Assembly: GCF_034313845.1 (NCBI RefSeq)
Contig: NZ_JAVIWN010000003.1
Source of the DNA: Actimicrobium sp034313845
GTDB taxonomy: Bacteria; Pseudomonadota; Gammaproteobacteria; Burkholderiales; Burkholderiaceae_D
Length of the DNA: 64,000 nucleotides
Direction: 5' to 3' (one strand)
This document shows, piece after piece, positions 27,820 to 37,409 of this stretch. Under the pieces are notes generated by a model. It was given only the letters and a program-made list of their open reading frames with translations. It was not told the DNA's origin and did not search any database. Numbering within the stretch: the stretch's first letter is position 1; each line of letters opens with the position of its first letter. The translations under genes were made by a program, and so were the position numbers.

Positions 27820-28238
27820 TCTGGATTCTTTTCAGTCGGGTTGGCAGACGACGCAAAGCTCAGTGAGGCGGAATTGATACAGTAGCGCAAGCCAGTCGGT
27901 GGCGGACCGTCCGGAAAGACATGACCCAGATGGGCATCGCAGACCGCGCAAATGATTTCGGTCCGTGCCATGCCGTGACTGCGGTCGACCAGTTCCTTCA
28001 CGTTGTCCGGATTGATCGCGGTGAAATAGCTCGGCCAGCCGCAGCCGGAGTCAAACTTGGCATCGGATTCGAACAGCGGCGTGTTGCAGCACACGCAGGT
28101 ATAGATACCGTGTTCATGATGATCCCAGTAGCGGCCGGTGAATGCGCGTTCGGTCGCAGCGTGGCGGGTTACTTCGTAATCCATGGGGTCGAGCGCAGCA
28201 CGCCATTCGGCGTCAGTCTTGGTAATCTTGTTTGTCAT
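27816..28238 (-). CDS. msrB: Peptide-methionine (R)-S-oxide reductase MsrB
   Basis: Reduces methionine-R-sulfoxide in proteins. The 140-aa enzyme has two zinc CxxC pairs (CVCC, CAVC), GCGWPSY and HLGHVF, and the catalytic Cys in RYCINSASL. The ATG at 28238 forms an ATGA overlap with the selO stop, which fixes the start against the TTG 9 nt upstream. The coupling to selO points to a shared oxidative-stress role. Confidence 0.95.
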   Translation of the reverse strand: MTNKITKTDAEWRAALDPMDYEVTRHAATERAFTGRYWDHHEHGIYTCVCCNTPLFESDAKFDSGCGWPSYFTAINPDNVKELVDRSHGMARTEIICAVCDAHLGHVFPDGPPPTGLRYCINSASLSFASSANPTEKNPE

Positions 28239-29716
28239 GATGAGCAACTCACTTCCAGTTGGCTGGCCCAGTCGGGTGGCAGGGCCGCATAATTGTCGAA
28301 TTCGGGCTGGTCGTCAAATGGCTTTTCGAGAATCGCCAGCAAGCGGGCTACTTCGGAATAATCCCCGGACTGCGCTTTTTCGATGGCCACCTGCGCCAGA
28401 TGATTGCGAAGTACGTATTTGGGGTTGACCGCATGCATTGCAAGACGCCGTTCGGTATCGCCACGCGTCTCGTGTTGCAGGCGTTGCCGGTAAGCTGTGG
28501 CCCAGGCATCGAATGCCGCACGTTCGATAAACAGATCGCGCAATGGCGCATCGGACTCGGGCCGGTCGCGCTGCAACTCACCGAGGCGGCGGAAAAATAG
28601 CGTGAAGTCGACCCGGCCAGCTTGCAGGATGGCGAACAGGCTGTCGACCAGTGCGGTGTCATCGGGCTGCACGCTCGCTAGTCCGAGCTTGGCTTGCAGT
28701 AGCGCGGCCATCATGCTGTCGTAGTCGGGCTTGAAATTGGCCAGTGCAGCTTCTGTCTCTTCGACCGTGCCGATCAACGGCAGCAGCGCCTGGCCCAGCG
28801 CATAGCAATTCCAGTGCGCGATCTGCGGTTGCCGCGCATAGGCGTAGCGACCTTGCTGATCAGTATGATTGCATATGTGGGATGGATCGAATCCGTCCAT
28901 GAAACCGAACGGACCATAGTCCAGCGTCAGGCCGAGGATGGACATGTTGTCGGTATTCATGACGCCATGCATGAAGCCGACGGCCTGCCAGTGCGCCACC
29001 ATCTGCGCGGTGCGCCGAGTCACACTCGTGAGTAGCGCTGCGTACGGATTGGCATCGCTACGTGCTTCGGGGTAGTGCACATCGATGACATGGTCGGCCA
29101 GAGCGCGCAACAGCGCGGGCTGGTCGTTCTGATACCAGTGCTCGAACGAGCCGAAACGGATGAAGCTCGGTGCCATGCGCGTCGTGACCGCGGTGGTCTC
29201 CGGCGCTTCGCGCATGACCAGCTGGTTCGAGCCGGTCACGCACAGCGCCCGGGTAGTCGGAATGCCGAGACCGGCCATCGCTTCCGAACAGAGAAATTCA
29301 CGGATCGACGACCGCAGCACGGCACGGCCATCGCCGCCGCGCGAATACGGCGTCGGTCCGGCACCTTTGAGTTGCAGTTCCATGCGGCCCGTTGTGGACG
29401 GCACGTCGCCGAGCAGGATTGCGCGGCCATCTCCAAGCTGGCCGGCCCAGACACCGAACTGATGGCCTGAATACACCGCCGCCAGCGGCGTGACGGCGTC
29501 CGCAATCCGGTTGCCGGTGAAGGTGTCGATGAAATCAGTCGTCGTGAATTCGGCCGGATCAAAGTTGATCAGCGCTGCGGCCGAGGCACTGGCGCACACC
29601 AGATACGGTTTGGCCAGCGGGGTCGGCATCAGGTGGGTAAAAAACGCATCGGGCAAGTCGGCAAAGTGATGGGCGATGTCGAGCGTGCTGGTGCGGGTTT
29701 GCTTGGGTAACGTCAT
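28235..29716 (-). CDS. selO: Protein adenylyltransferase SelO (YdiU)
   Basis: Pseudokinase that transfers AMP to protein Ser/Thr/Tyr, linked to redox homeostasis. The 493-aa protein (from MTLPKQTRT at 29716) has GAGPTPYSRGGDGRA, HGVMNTDN and DYGPFGFMD, the inverted kinase active-site signature of this family. The C-terminus ends Cys-Ser-Ser; a Cys (Sec in eukaryotes) third from the end is the redox residue of SelO. The frame is open 30 nt upstream without similarity. It overlaps msrB by 4 nt. Confidence 0.94.
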   Translation of the reverse strand: MTLPKQTRTSTLDIAHHFADLPDAFFTHLMPTPLAKPYLVCASASAAALINFDPAEFTTTDFIDTFTGNRIADAVTPLAAVYSGHQFGVWAGQLGDGRAILLGDVPSTTGRMELQLKGAGPTPYSRGGDGRAVLRSSIREFLCSEAMAGLGIPTTRALCVTGSNQLVMREAPETTAVTTRMAPSFIRFGSFEHWYQNDQPALLRALADHVIDVHYPEARSDANPYAALLTSVTRRTAQMVAHWQAVGFMHGVMNTDNMSILGLTLDYGPFGFMDGFDPSHICNHTDQQGRYAYARQPQIAHWNCYALGQALLPLIGTVEETEAALANFKPDYDSMMAALLQAKLGLASVQPDDTALVDSLFAILQAGRVDFTLFFRRLGELQRDRPESDAPLRDLFIERAAFDAWATAYRQRLQHETRGDTERRLAMHAVNPKYVLRNHLAQVAIEKAQSGDYSEVARLLAILEKPFDDQPEFDNYAALPPDWASQLEVSCSS

Positions 29717-29792
29717 GGTATTCCGGGATAGACAGCGATCGTGCATCTTAAATCAATCGGGTGGTCAACGTAACCCGGGTGACTCTTCCCGT

Positions 29793-30995
29793 TCAGGTCA
29801 GGCTCGCATGGACCAGATTGCGGATCATTTGCCGGAAGCGCTCGCGCTGCTCGGGTGCCTGCATCAGCCAGATGGCGATCAGGTCTTCTTGCGGATCGAT
29901 CCAGAAATACGTGCCGGCCAGGCCGCTCCACAAAAAATCGCCCACCGAGCCAGGCGTCGGCGCGCCGCCGACCGTATTGCGCACTGCAAATCCCAGTCCG
30001 AAACCATAGCCGGGACCGGGCAGATAGGCCGCACCACCCGTGGCACCCGGAATCCCTGCCAGATGATCGCTGGTCATGAACGTAATGGTCTTGCGCGAGA
30101 GCAGGCGCACGCCGTCGAGTTCGCCGCCGTTGCGCAGCAAGCGCACAAAGCGCAGGTAATCGCGTGCAGTCGATAGCAGGCCGCCACCGCCGGACAAAAA
30201 TTCAGGACGACGGCGCGCATCAAGCAGGCGCACCGGCTGCTGCGTGACCGGATCAATCGGAAACGCCTCGGCGATCCGGTGCTGCTGCTCGGGTGCGACC
30301 CAGAAGCCGGTATCGGGCATCTGCAATGGCGTAAAAATCTGCTCCTGCAAGTGAACATCGAGTGATTGGCCGGAAATTTTTTCCAGCAAGGCGCCGAGTA
30401 GATCGGTGGCGCGGCTGTACTCCCAGTTGGTGCCCGGCTGGAACGCCAGCGGCAAGCGCGACAGGCAATCGACCAGCTTGGCATTGCTGATGTTGCGGCC
30501 CTCGATGCCGCTGTCCAGATAGGCTTGCTTGACCAGCGTCGATTCGCCGAATATCCCGTAGGTCAGGCCGGCACTGTGGCGCAGCAAATCCTGAATCGTC
30601 ATTTCGCGCACACACGGTGCCAGCGTCATGGTCCGGCTGCCGTCGGCGGCAACGCTTTCGGTGGCGACCTGCAAGTTGGCCAGTTCCGGAAAATAGCGTG
30701 ACACTGGATCTGAAATCAGTAGCCGACCCTGTTCGGCCAGCATCATGATCGCCACCGAGACGATCGGTTTGGTCATCGAATAGATCCGGAATATCGAGTC
30801 GGTCGCCATCGGTGTGGACTGGTCCGGTCCTTGTGCGCCGTAGGCTTTTTCATGGGCGATCCGACCACCGCGTTCGAGCAGTAGCGTGGCACCAGGAATA
30901 TGGCCGGCATCGATCTCGCGCTGGATTGCCTGATCAAGCCGAACCAGACCGGCCGGGTGAAAAGTCGCATTGATGGAATCGTTAGCTTGTGGCAT
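29793..30995 (-). CDS. Beta-lactamase-fold serine hydrolase
   Basis: Class C/penicillin-binding-protein-like serine hydrolase of 400 aa, more likely an esterase or peptidase than an antibiotic resistance enzyme. The nucleophile motif SMTK (SxxK) lies at about residue 72 after IFRIY, with a YxN-type motif in WEYSRATDL. There is no signal peptide from this start. ATG 30995 has ACGGAG 6 bp upstream and is preferred over ATGs up to 31109. It is divergent from the aldolase gene. Confidence 0.85.
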   Translation of the reverse strand: MPQANDSINATFHPAGLVRLDQAIQREIDAGHIPGATLLLERGGRIAHEKAYGAQGPDQSTPMATDSIFRIYSMTKPIVSVAIMMLAEQGRLLISDPVSRYFPELANLQVATESVAADGSRTMTLAPCVREMTIQDLLRHSAGLTYGIFGESTLVKQAYLDSGIEGRNISNAKLVDCLSRLPLAFQPGTNWEYSRATDLLGALLEKISGQSLDVHLQEQIFTPLQMPDTGFWVAPEQQHRIAEAFPIDPVTQQPVRLLDARRRPEFLSGGGGLLSTARDYLRFVRLLRNGGELDGVRLLSRKTITFMTSDHLAGIPGATGGAAYLPGPGYGFGLGFAVRNTVGGAPTPGSVGDFLWSGLAGTYFWIDPQEDLIAIWLMQAPEQRERFRQMIRNLVHASLT

Positions 30996-31095
30996 GGTTC
31001 TCCGTAATGGTTCGTTGATCATTGATGTGACAAGAATAGGCCGCAGCGTTGTGCATGTTGCCAGCAGATTCCTTTTAACAGGAGACAGGAAGAGT

Positions 31096-31878
31096 ATGAA
31101 CGCAAGCACAAACGATCAGTTGATGATTCCTTCACTGAAGGATAATGTTTCACCCGAAGAGTGGCAAACCCGCGTGGATCTGGCGGCTTGCTATCGACTG
31201 GTGGCCGATTATGGCTGGAGCGATCTGGTCTTCACGCACATCACGGCGCGCGTGCCAGGAATCCACGACCAGTTCCTGATTAATCCCTACGGCATGATGT
31301 TCGATGAAATCACTGCGTCGTCGCTGGTGAAGATCGATCTTCATGGTAACAAGCTCGATGACTCGCCTTTTCCGGTCAATCCGGCCGGCTTCACGATCCA
31401 CAGTGCCGTCCATGCGGCACGTCCGGATGCGCAATGCGTGCTGCATGTGCACAGCCTCAATGGCGTGGCGGTGTCAGCGCAAAAAAAGGGGTTGCTGGCG
31501 CTGTCGCAGCAATCGATTTTTATCCTGGCCAGCCTGGCCTATCACGACTATGAAGGCGTGGCGCTGCGCGACGACGAGAAGGCACGGCTGGTTGCCGACC
31601 TCGGTCACAAGACGTATTTCATGCTGCGTAACCACGGTTTGCTGACACTCGGTTCGACCATCGCCGATGCCTTCCTGAACATGTACACCTTCGAGACCGC
31701 CTGCAATATCCAGATCAGGGCACAGGCCGGAGGCGGCGAACTGATCACGATACCCGATGCCATCATCAGCACCGCTCAGGCGCAGGCGCGTGAAGCGACC
31801 AAATCGCTCGGTGGCATGCTGGCATGGCCGGGCCTGTTGCGGCGACTGGACCGGGCTGATCCGTCCTACAGGAACTGA
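31096..31878 (+). CDS. Class II aldolase/adducin-domain protein
   Basis: A 260-aa single-domain protein of the aldolase II/adducin family. Zinc-type histidines are visible in HVHSLNG, and the C-terminal MLRNHGLLTLG and a helical tail match the proteobacterial 'class II aldolase/adducin' group rather than fuculose aldolase (about 215 aa). Substrate unknown. The start at 31096 has CAGGAAG upstream; the longer frame from 30970 runs into the neighbouring gene's start region. It precedes the acyl-CoA ligase gene by 119 bp. Confidence 0.85.
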   Translation: MNASTNDQLMIPSLKDNVSPEEWQTRVDLAACYRLVADYGWSDLVFTHITARVPGIHDQFLINPYGMMFDEITASSLVKIDLHGNKLDDSPFPVNPAGFTIHSAVHAARPDAQCVLHVHSLNGVAVSAQKKGLLALSQQSIFILASLAYHDYEGVALRDDEKARLVADLGHKTYFMLRNHGLLTLGSTIADAFLNMYTFETACNIQIRAQAGGGELITIPDAIISTAQAQAREATKSLGGMLAWPGLLRRLDRADPSYRN

Positions 31879-31997
31879 GCTGAGCTGAGCAGACGCAGTG
31901 GTGAAATACCGCATCGCAGCATCGAAAACTATTGACGCTTTCCGCACGGTCGTACGAAAATCGTCGCGATCGAATTGAACTGCACACAGGAGAAAAG

Positions 31998-33650
31998 ATG
32001 GCGTCGTACCCGAAGAGCCCGCTGATGGGCCAGATGATGGATCAGCCGTTGTTGATTTCCAGCATTATCGAACATGCAGACCGCCATTTCGGTGATAACG
32101 AAATCGTTTCCCGCCGCGTCGAAGGCGATATCCATCGCTACACCTACCATGATTGCCATACCCGTTCGCGCCAGCTTGCCAATGCCCTGGCCACGCTGGG
32201 CGTGACGATGGGTGATCGCGTCGCCACGCTGGCATGGAATGGCTATCGTCACCTTGAGGCCTATTACGGCGTGTCCGGTTCGGGTGCCGTCCTGCACACG
32301 ATCAATCCGCGCTTGCATCCCGAGCAGGTCGCTTACATCGTCAATCATGCCGAAGACCAGTACCTGCTGTTCGACATGACATTCCTGCCACTGGTCGAAG
32401 CGTTTGCCGCGCAGTGCACCACGGTCAAGGGTTTCATCGCCCTGTGCGACCGTGCTCACATGCCGGCCACCAGCAAGATCCCGAACCTGCTGTGCTATGA
32501 AGAATTGATCGACGCGGCGTCACCTGATTACACCTGGCCGCTGTTCGACGAAAACTCGGCATCGAGCCTGTGCTACACCTCAGGTACGACTGGCAATCCG
32601 AAGGGTGCGTTGTATTCGCATCGGTCGACGGTGCTGCATTCGTATGCCTCGACAATGCCCGATAGCCTCAATGTGTCGGCTCGCGATGCGGTCTTGCCGG
32701 TGGTGCCGATGTTTCATGTGAATGCCTGGGGCTTGCCGTATTCGGTCTTGCTGACCGGCGCCAAGATGGTGTTTCCCGGACCGGCGCTCGATGGCAAATC
32801 GCTGTATGAATTGTTCGAGCAAGAACAGGTGACGTTCTCGGCCGGTGTGCCGACGGTCTGGTTTGGTCTGCTGAACTACATGGCCGACAACGAGCTGACC
32901 TTTTCCAGTTTCAAGCGTACCGTCATCGGTGGCTCGGCCTGTCCGCCGGCGATGATGAAAACCTTGCGCCACAAATACGATATCGAAGTCATCCACGCAT
33001 GGGGCATGACCGAGATGTCGCCGCTGGGCACCTCGTGCACGCTGCAAGCGAAACACAACAACCTGTCCGAAGACGCGCGACAGTCACTGCTGGAAAAACA
33101 GGGCCATGCGATTTTCGGTGTCGACATCAAGATCGTCGACGATGCCGGACTCGAATTGCCGTGGGATGGCAAAACCTACGGGAACTTGCTGGTCAAGGGA
33201 CCGTGGATCATCAGCAGTTATTACAGGCAGGAAGAAGCCAGCGTGCTTGAAGACGGCTGGTTTCCGACCGGCGACGTGGCCACCATCGATGCCGACGGCT
33301 ACATGCAGATCACCGACCGCAGCAAGGACGTCATCAAGTCCGGCGGCGAATGGATTGGCACCATCGATCTGGAAAATATCGCGATGGCCCATCCGGCCGT
33401 CCTGCAAGCGGCGTGCATCGGTGTGTTCCATCCGAAGTGGGATGAGCGACCTTTGCTGATCGTGGTCAAGCGTGCAAATGCCGAGGTGACGCGGGAAGAA
33501 TTGCTGGCGTTTTATGACGGCAAGATTGCCAAGTGGTGGACGCCGGACGATGTGACTTTTGTCGACGCACTGCCGATTGGCGCAACCGGAAAATTTTTGA
33601 AAAACAAGATGCGCGAACAGTTCAAGGAGTACAAGTTGCCCACTGCCTGA
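31998..33650 (+). CDS. AMP-binding acyl-CoA ligase
   Basis: Adenylate-forming ligase (550 aa) that activates a fatty or related carboxylic acid to its CoA thioester. Motifs: YTSGTTGNPKGALYSH (P-loop), HAWGMTEMSPLG, and GWFPTGDVATID plus DRSKDVIKSGGEWI in the C-terminal domain. The closest class by memory is the medium/long-chain fatty acid and 3-methylmercaptopropionate-CoA ligase group. ATG 31998 has AGGAG at 7 bp. The Liv-type transporter follows 100 bp downstream on the same strand, so its ligand and this ligase's substrate may be linked, but that is inference. Confidence 0.9.
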   Translation: MASYPKSPLMGQMMDQPLLISSIIEHADRHFGDNEIVSRRVEGDIHRYTYHDCHTRSRQLANALATLGVTMGDRVATLAWNGYRHLEAYYGVSGSGAVLHTINPRLHPEQVAYIVNHAEDQYLLFDMTFLPLVEAFAAQCTTVKGFIALCDRAHMPATSKIPNLLCYEELIDAASPDYTWPLFDENSASSLCYTSGTTGNPKGALYSHRSTVLHSYASTMPDSLNVSARDAVLPVVPMFHVNAWGLPYSVLLTGAKMVFPGPALDGKSLYELFEQEQVTFSAGVPTVWFGLLNYMADNELTFSSFKRTVIGGSACPPAMMKTLRHKYDIEVIHAWGMTEMSPLGTSCTLQAKHNNLSEDARQSLLEKQGHAIFGVDIKIVDDAGLELPWDGKTYGNLLVKGPWIISSYYRQEEASVLEDGWFPTGDVATIDADGYMQITDRSKDVIKSGGEWIGTIDLENIAMAHPAVLQAACIGVFHPKWDERPLLIVVKRANAEVTREELLAFYDGKIAKWWTPDDVTFVDALPIGATGKFLKNKMREQFKEYKLPTA

Positions 33651-33750
33651 TGGGCTGTAGTGCTTAATGCGAAGTGCTTAATGCGTAGTGCGTAATTCGT
33701 AGTTGGTCATCGCAGTGTTCATACCTATAAAATCCATAAGGAAGAGACAA

Positions 33751-35001
33751 ATGACAAACCAGTTCCGCCCGTTGTTGATTGCCCTGTCTGTTGCCGCTGC
33801 TTGCGCTGCACCGGTCGCCCACGCTGAAAACGTCAAGGTCGCGCTCATTGAAACTTTGTCGGGGTCATTCGGACCGATCGGGCAAAATGAGTTGCAAACT
33901 TTCCAGATGTTTTCGGAAACTGCCAACAAGCAAAAACTAGCCGGTGACAATACGCTCGAATTTGTCGGCTTCGACAACAAGGGTAGTCCGCAGGAGTCGC
34001 TGACCCAACTCAAGACGGTGATCGATCAAGGTTACCGCTACATTACGCAAGGCAATGGCTCCGGCGTGGCGCTGGCACTCATTGATGCCGTCAACAAGCA
34101 TAACGAACGCAATCCCGGCAAGGAAGTCGTGTTCCTGAATCACGCCGCGATCGATCCTGATCTGACCAACAGCAAATGCAGTTTCTGGCATTTCCGCTTC
34201 GATGCCAATTCCGACATGAAGATGGAAGCCTTGACCAGTTTCATGGCCAAGGATATGTCGATCAAGAAGGTCTACATCATTGGGCAGAACTACGCCCACG
34301 GCCTTCAGGTCACGCGTGCTGCCAAGGAATATCTGAAGCGCAAGCGGCCGGATATCCAGGTGGTTGGTGATGACTTGCACCCGATCGGTCAGGTCAAGGA
34401 TTTTTCTCCGTACATCGCCAAGATCAAGGCATCCGGTGCCGACACCGTCATCACCGGCAACTGGGGTGCCGATCTTGCGTTGCTGATCAAGGCCGGCAAG
34501 GATGCCGATCTGAAAGCCAACTTCTACACGTATTACGCCGGCACCACAGGCGTGCCTACCGCCATGGGCGCCGCCGGTGCAGATCACGTCAAGATGGTGG
34601 CGTACTGGCACCCGAATAACGAGACCTTTTCTGGCAAGGAAATTGTCGAGGCATTCAAGAAAAAATACGATGGCGATTTCTACACGCTCGCCACCTACAA
34701 CATCGTCGAAATGCTGTCGCGGGCCATCAAGACTTCCAAGTCCACTGATCCGATCAAGGTAGCCTACGCGCTGGAAGGCATGAAATTCAACAGCCTCAAT
34801 GGCGAGAACGAAATGCGTGTCGCGGATCACCAGTTACAGCAGCCTCTGTACGTTGCAACCTGGTCCAAGGTAGACGGCAAGACCGTCAAGTACGATCAGG
34901 AAAACACCGGCTACGGCTGGAAGACGGATCAGAAAGTCGAGACTTACGTCGCTACGCAACCGACCTCCTGCCAGATGAAGCGGCCTCCAAAGCCATCGTA
35001 A
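33751..35001 (+). CDS. Branched-chain amino acid-type ABC transporter, substrate-binding protein
   Basis: Periplasmic type I binding protein (416 aa) with a signal peptide (MTNQFRPLLIALSVAAACA, cleavage near HAE). It has the two-lobe Leu/Ile/Val-binding fold; VALIETLSGSFGPIGQNE is the first strand and loop. The start follows AGGAAG. It heads a complete livKHMGF-type operon. The ligand is not certain: these proteins also bind amides, urea or aromatic acids. Confidence 0.9.
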   Translation: MTNQFRPLLIALSVAAACAAPVAHAENVKVALIETLSGSFGPIGQNELQTFQMFSETANKQKLAGDNTLEFVGFDNKGSPQESLTQLKTVIDQGYRYITQGNGSGVALALIDAVNKHNERNPGKEVVFLNHAAIDPDLTNSKCSFWHFRFDANSDMKMEALTSFMAKDMSIKKVYIIGQNYAHGLQVTRAAKEYLKRKRPDIQVVGDDLHPIGQVKDFSPYIAKIKASGADTVITGNWGADLALLIKAGKDADLKANFYTYYAGTTGVPTAMGAAGADHVKMVAYWHPNNETFSGKEIVEAFKKKYDGDFYTLATYNIVEMLSRAIKTSKSTDPIKVAYALEGMKFNSLNGENEMRVADHQLQQPLYVATWSKVDGKTVKYDQENTGYGWKTDQKVETYVATQPTSCQMKRPPKPS

Positions 35002-35187
35002 GTTCCGTGATGCTGGAGGCAGCACAGCAGGCCGTCGGGAAATTCCCGGAGGTGGTCCTGTGCTCCGGCATGTTTTTCAACTGAACCGCGATGTCGCTTG
35101 CCTGCCCGCCAGCGCACCCGCAGGTTGCATCGACTCGTTTCTGGATACCGTGCCACGGCACGTCGTCATCACATAAAGGTTTCCCTC

Positions 35188-36135
35188 GTGGAGTTCACGC
35201 TAATTACCTTGCTCAATGGTCTGAGCTACGGGCTCTTGCTGTTCATGCTTTCTGCTGGCCTGACGCTGATCTTCAGCATGATGGGTGTCCTCAATTTCGC
35301 GCATGCCAGCTTTTACATGCTGGGTGCTTATTTTGCCTATACGATTTCCAGTGTGCTCGGCTTCTGGCCGGCGTTGCTGGTCGCGCCCTTGCTGGTTGGC
35401 GCATTGGGCGCGCTGGTCGAACGTTACGGTTTGCGTTCGGTACACAAGTACGGCCATATTCCCGAGCTGTTATTTACGTTCGGGCTGTCTTACGTGATTC
35501 TCGAAATCGTGCAGCTGATCTGGGGCCGTGCAACCGTGCCTTACAAGATTCCAGCAGAGCTCGATGGCGCGTTATTCACGCTCTATACGACGACGTTTCC
35601 GATTTATCGCGGCTTCATGATGCTGATCGCCTTGCTGATGCTGCTAGCGATCTATCTGGTACTCACGCGTACCCGCATCGGCCTGGTGATCCAGGCGGCG
35701 CTGACGCATCCGGACACGGTCGAGGCCCTCGGCCACAACGTGCCGCGGGTACTGATGCTGGTGTTTGGCGGCGGTTGTGCGCTGGCCGGACTGGCCGGGG
35801 TCATCGGTGGCAACGCGTTTGTCACCGAACCGGGCATGGCGGGTACCGTCGGTAGCATCATTTTCGTGGTGGTGGTGGTCGGCGGCATGGGCTCGCTGGT
35901 CGGTGCGCTGTTTGCCTCGCTGCTCATTGGCGTACTGCAGACCTTTGCCGTGGCGATCGATTACTCGATGATCAGCCTGCTGGCAGTATTCGGCGCGCAA
36001 ATCACGGCGATGACGCCCGGTTACGCTGTCCTTAAACTCACCATTTCACAGGTCGCGCCCATCATGCCTTACCTGTTGCTGGTGCTAATCCTCATCTTCA
36101 GGCCCAAGGGTCTGATGGGTACACGGGAGGGATGA
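35188..36135 (+). CDS. Liv-type ABC transporter permease (LivH-like)
   Basis: Inner-membrane permease, 315 aa from GTG 35188 (AAAGG upstream), with about eight membrane segments and the LivH signature (LNGLSYGLLLFMLSAGLTLI, GMGSLVGA). The frame opens 90 nt earlier but that stretch is basic and unlike the family. The stop overlaps an ATG of the LivM gene. Confidence 0.9.
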   Translation: MEFTLITLLNGLSYGLLLFMLSAGLTLIFSMMGVLNFAHASFYMLGAYFAYTISSVLGFWPALLVAPLLVGALGALVERYGLRSVHKYGHIPELLFTFGLSYVILEIVQLIWGRATVPYKIPAELDGALFTLYTTTFPIYRGFMMLIALLMLLAIYLVLTRTRIGLVIQAALTHPDTVEALGHNVPRVLMLVFGGGCALAGLAGVIGGNAFVTEPGMAGTVGSIIFVVVVVGGMGSLVGALFASLLIGVLQTFAVAIDYSMISLLAVFGAQITAMTPGYAVLKLTISQVAPIMPYLLLVLILIFRPKGLMGTREG

Positions 36136-36137
36136 CC

Positions 36138-37409
36138 ATGACTTATCGACCTCTCAATCTTGTGCGCTGGATCATCTGGTTTTGTTTTGCCGTCACACTG
36201 GTCGTGGCACCGCTGATTTTTAACAAGGGTGCGTCCATGTCGCTGCTGTCGCAAGTCGGCACGCTGACGATTTTTGCGCTGTCGTACAACATGTTGCTGG
36301 GGCAGGGCGGCATGCTCTCGTTCGGTCATGCGGTGTACTCCGGTCTCGGCGCTTTTTTCGCGATCCATGCGCTCAACATGGCGACTGCCGGTGCACCGAT
36401 TCCGGTGATGCTGGTACCGCTGATCGGTGGCTTCGCCGGCATGGGTTTCGGCATTCTGTTCGGCTATGTCACGACCAAGAAAAGCGGCACCACGTTCGCG
36501 ATGATCACGCTGGGACTGGTTGAGCTGGTGTTCGCCGCCTCGTTGATGTTCCCGACATTTTTTGGGGGCGAAGGCGGTATCTCGACCAATCGGGTGATCG
36601 GTGAACCATTCCTCGGAATCACGTTCGGGCCGCAGATTCAGGTGTATTACCTGATCGCGTTCTGGCTGTTCGTCACCACCATCGGCATGTTTGCGTTCAC
36701 GCAGACACCACTGGGACGACTTGTCAATGCAGTGCGCGACAATCCGGAGCGGGTCGAATTCATCGGCTACGACACGCAATGGGTGCGCTACATGACGCTG
36801 ATCCTGTCGGCTTTCTTCGCCGGGATTTCCGGTGGCCTGTCGGCCATCAGCTTTGAAATCGTCAGTGCTGAAAACGTCAGCGCCCTGCGTTCCGGTGCGG
36901 TGCTGCTGTTCACCTTCATCGGCGGGATCGGGTTCTTTTTCGGGCCGATTATCGGCGCGGTCGTTGGTGTCTTCCTGACAGTGATGCTGTCCGATTACAC
37001 CAAGGCCTGGCAGTTGTATCTGGGCGTGTTCTTCATCCTCATCGTGATGTATGCGCCCGGTGGACTTGCCAGCATCGTGATGATGAATGTCCGGGTGGTG
37101 GTGCACAAACAGTTCCGTCGCGTGGCACCGCTGATGGCGGCGATCTGTGGTGCCGGACTGGTACTCTTTTCGGGTGCCGTGGTCCTGATCGAGCTGCTTT
37201 ACCACGTTACGCTGGACGTCGGCAGCGGGCCACTGTTGAAGCTGTTCGGTTTTCAGGTCAACACTGGCGCACCGACTGCATGGCTGATCGGTCTCTCTCT
37301 GGCCATTGTCGGCATCGTCGCTTTCGCGAAAATCAAGACCCCATTTTGCGACGTCTGGGGCGACGTCAATACCGACATTGAAGCAGCCATCCGGAGGGCA
37401 CAAACATGA
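36138..37409 (+). CDS. Liv-type ABC transporter permease (LivM-like)
   Basis: Second permease, 423 aa, about ten membrane segments, with LPSYN-type LSYNMLLGQGGMLSFGHA and GGIGFFFGPIIGA. An ATG at 36132 overlaps the LivH stop, but the ATG at 36138 lies 7 bp after GGAGG and is preferred. The C-terminus has an extra membrane segment pair beyond usual LivM (~350 aa). It ends in an ATGA overlap with the LivG gene. Confidence 0.9.
   Translation: MTYRPLNLVRWIIWFCFAVTLVVAPLIFNKGASMSLLSQVGTLTIFALSYNMLLGQGGMLSFGHAVYSGLGAFFAIHALNMATAGAPIPVMLVPLIGGFAGMGFGILFGYVTTKKSGTTFAMITLGLVELVFAASLMFPTFFGGEGGISTNRVIGEPFLGITFGPQIQVYYLIAFWLFVTTIGMFAFTQTPLGRLVNAVRDNPERVEFIGYDTQWVRYMTLILSAFFAGISGGLSAISFEIVSAENVSALRSGAVLLFTFIGGIGFFFGPIIGAVVGVFLTVMLSDYTKAWQLYLGVFFILIVMYAPGGLASIVMMNVRVVVHKQFRRVAPLMAAICGAGLVLFSGAVVLIELLYHVTLDVGSGPLLKLFGFQVNTGAPTAWLIGLSLAIVGIVAFAKIKTPFCDVWGDVNTDIEAAIRRAQT

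Noticed and set aside
29793..30995. Antibiotic-resistance class C beta-lactamase
   Set aside because: No signal peptide and overall sequence closer to EstB-like esterases; resistance cannot be supported.
36069..37403. 444-codon minus-strand frame
   Set aside because: Antisense to the LivM permease; His/Gln/Asp/Arg-rich shadow composition.
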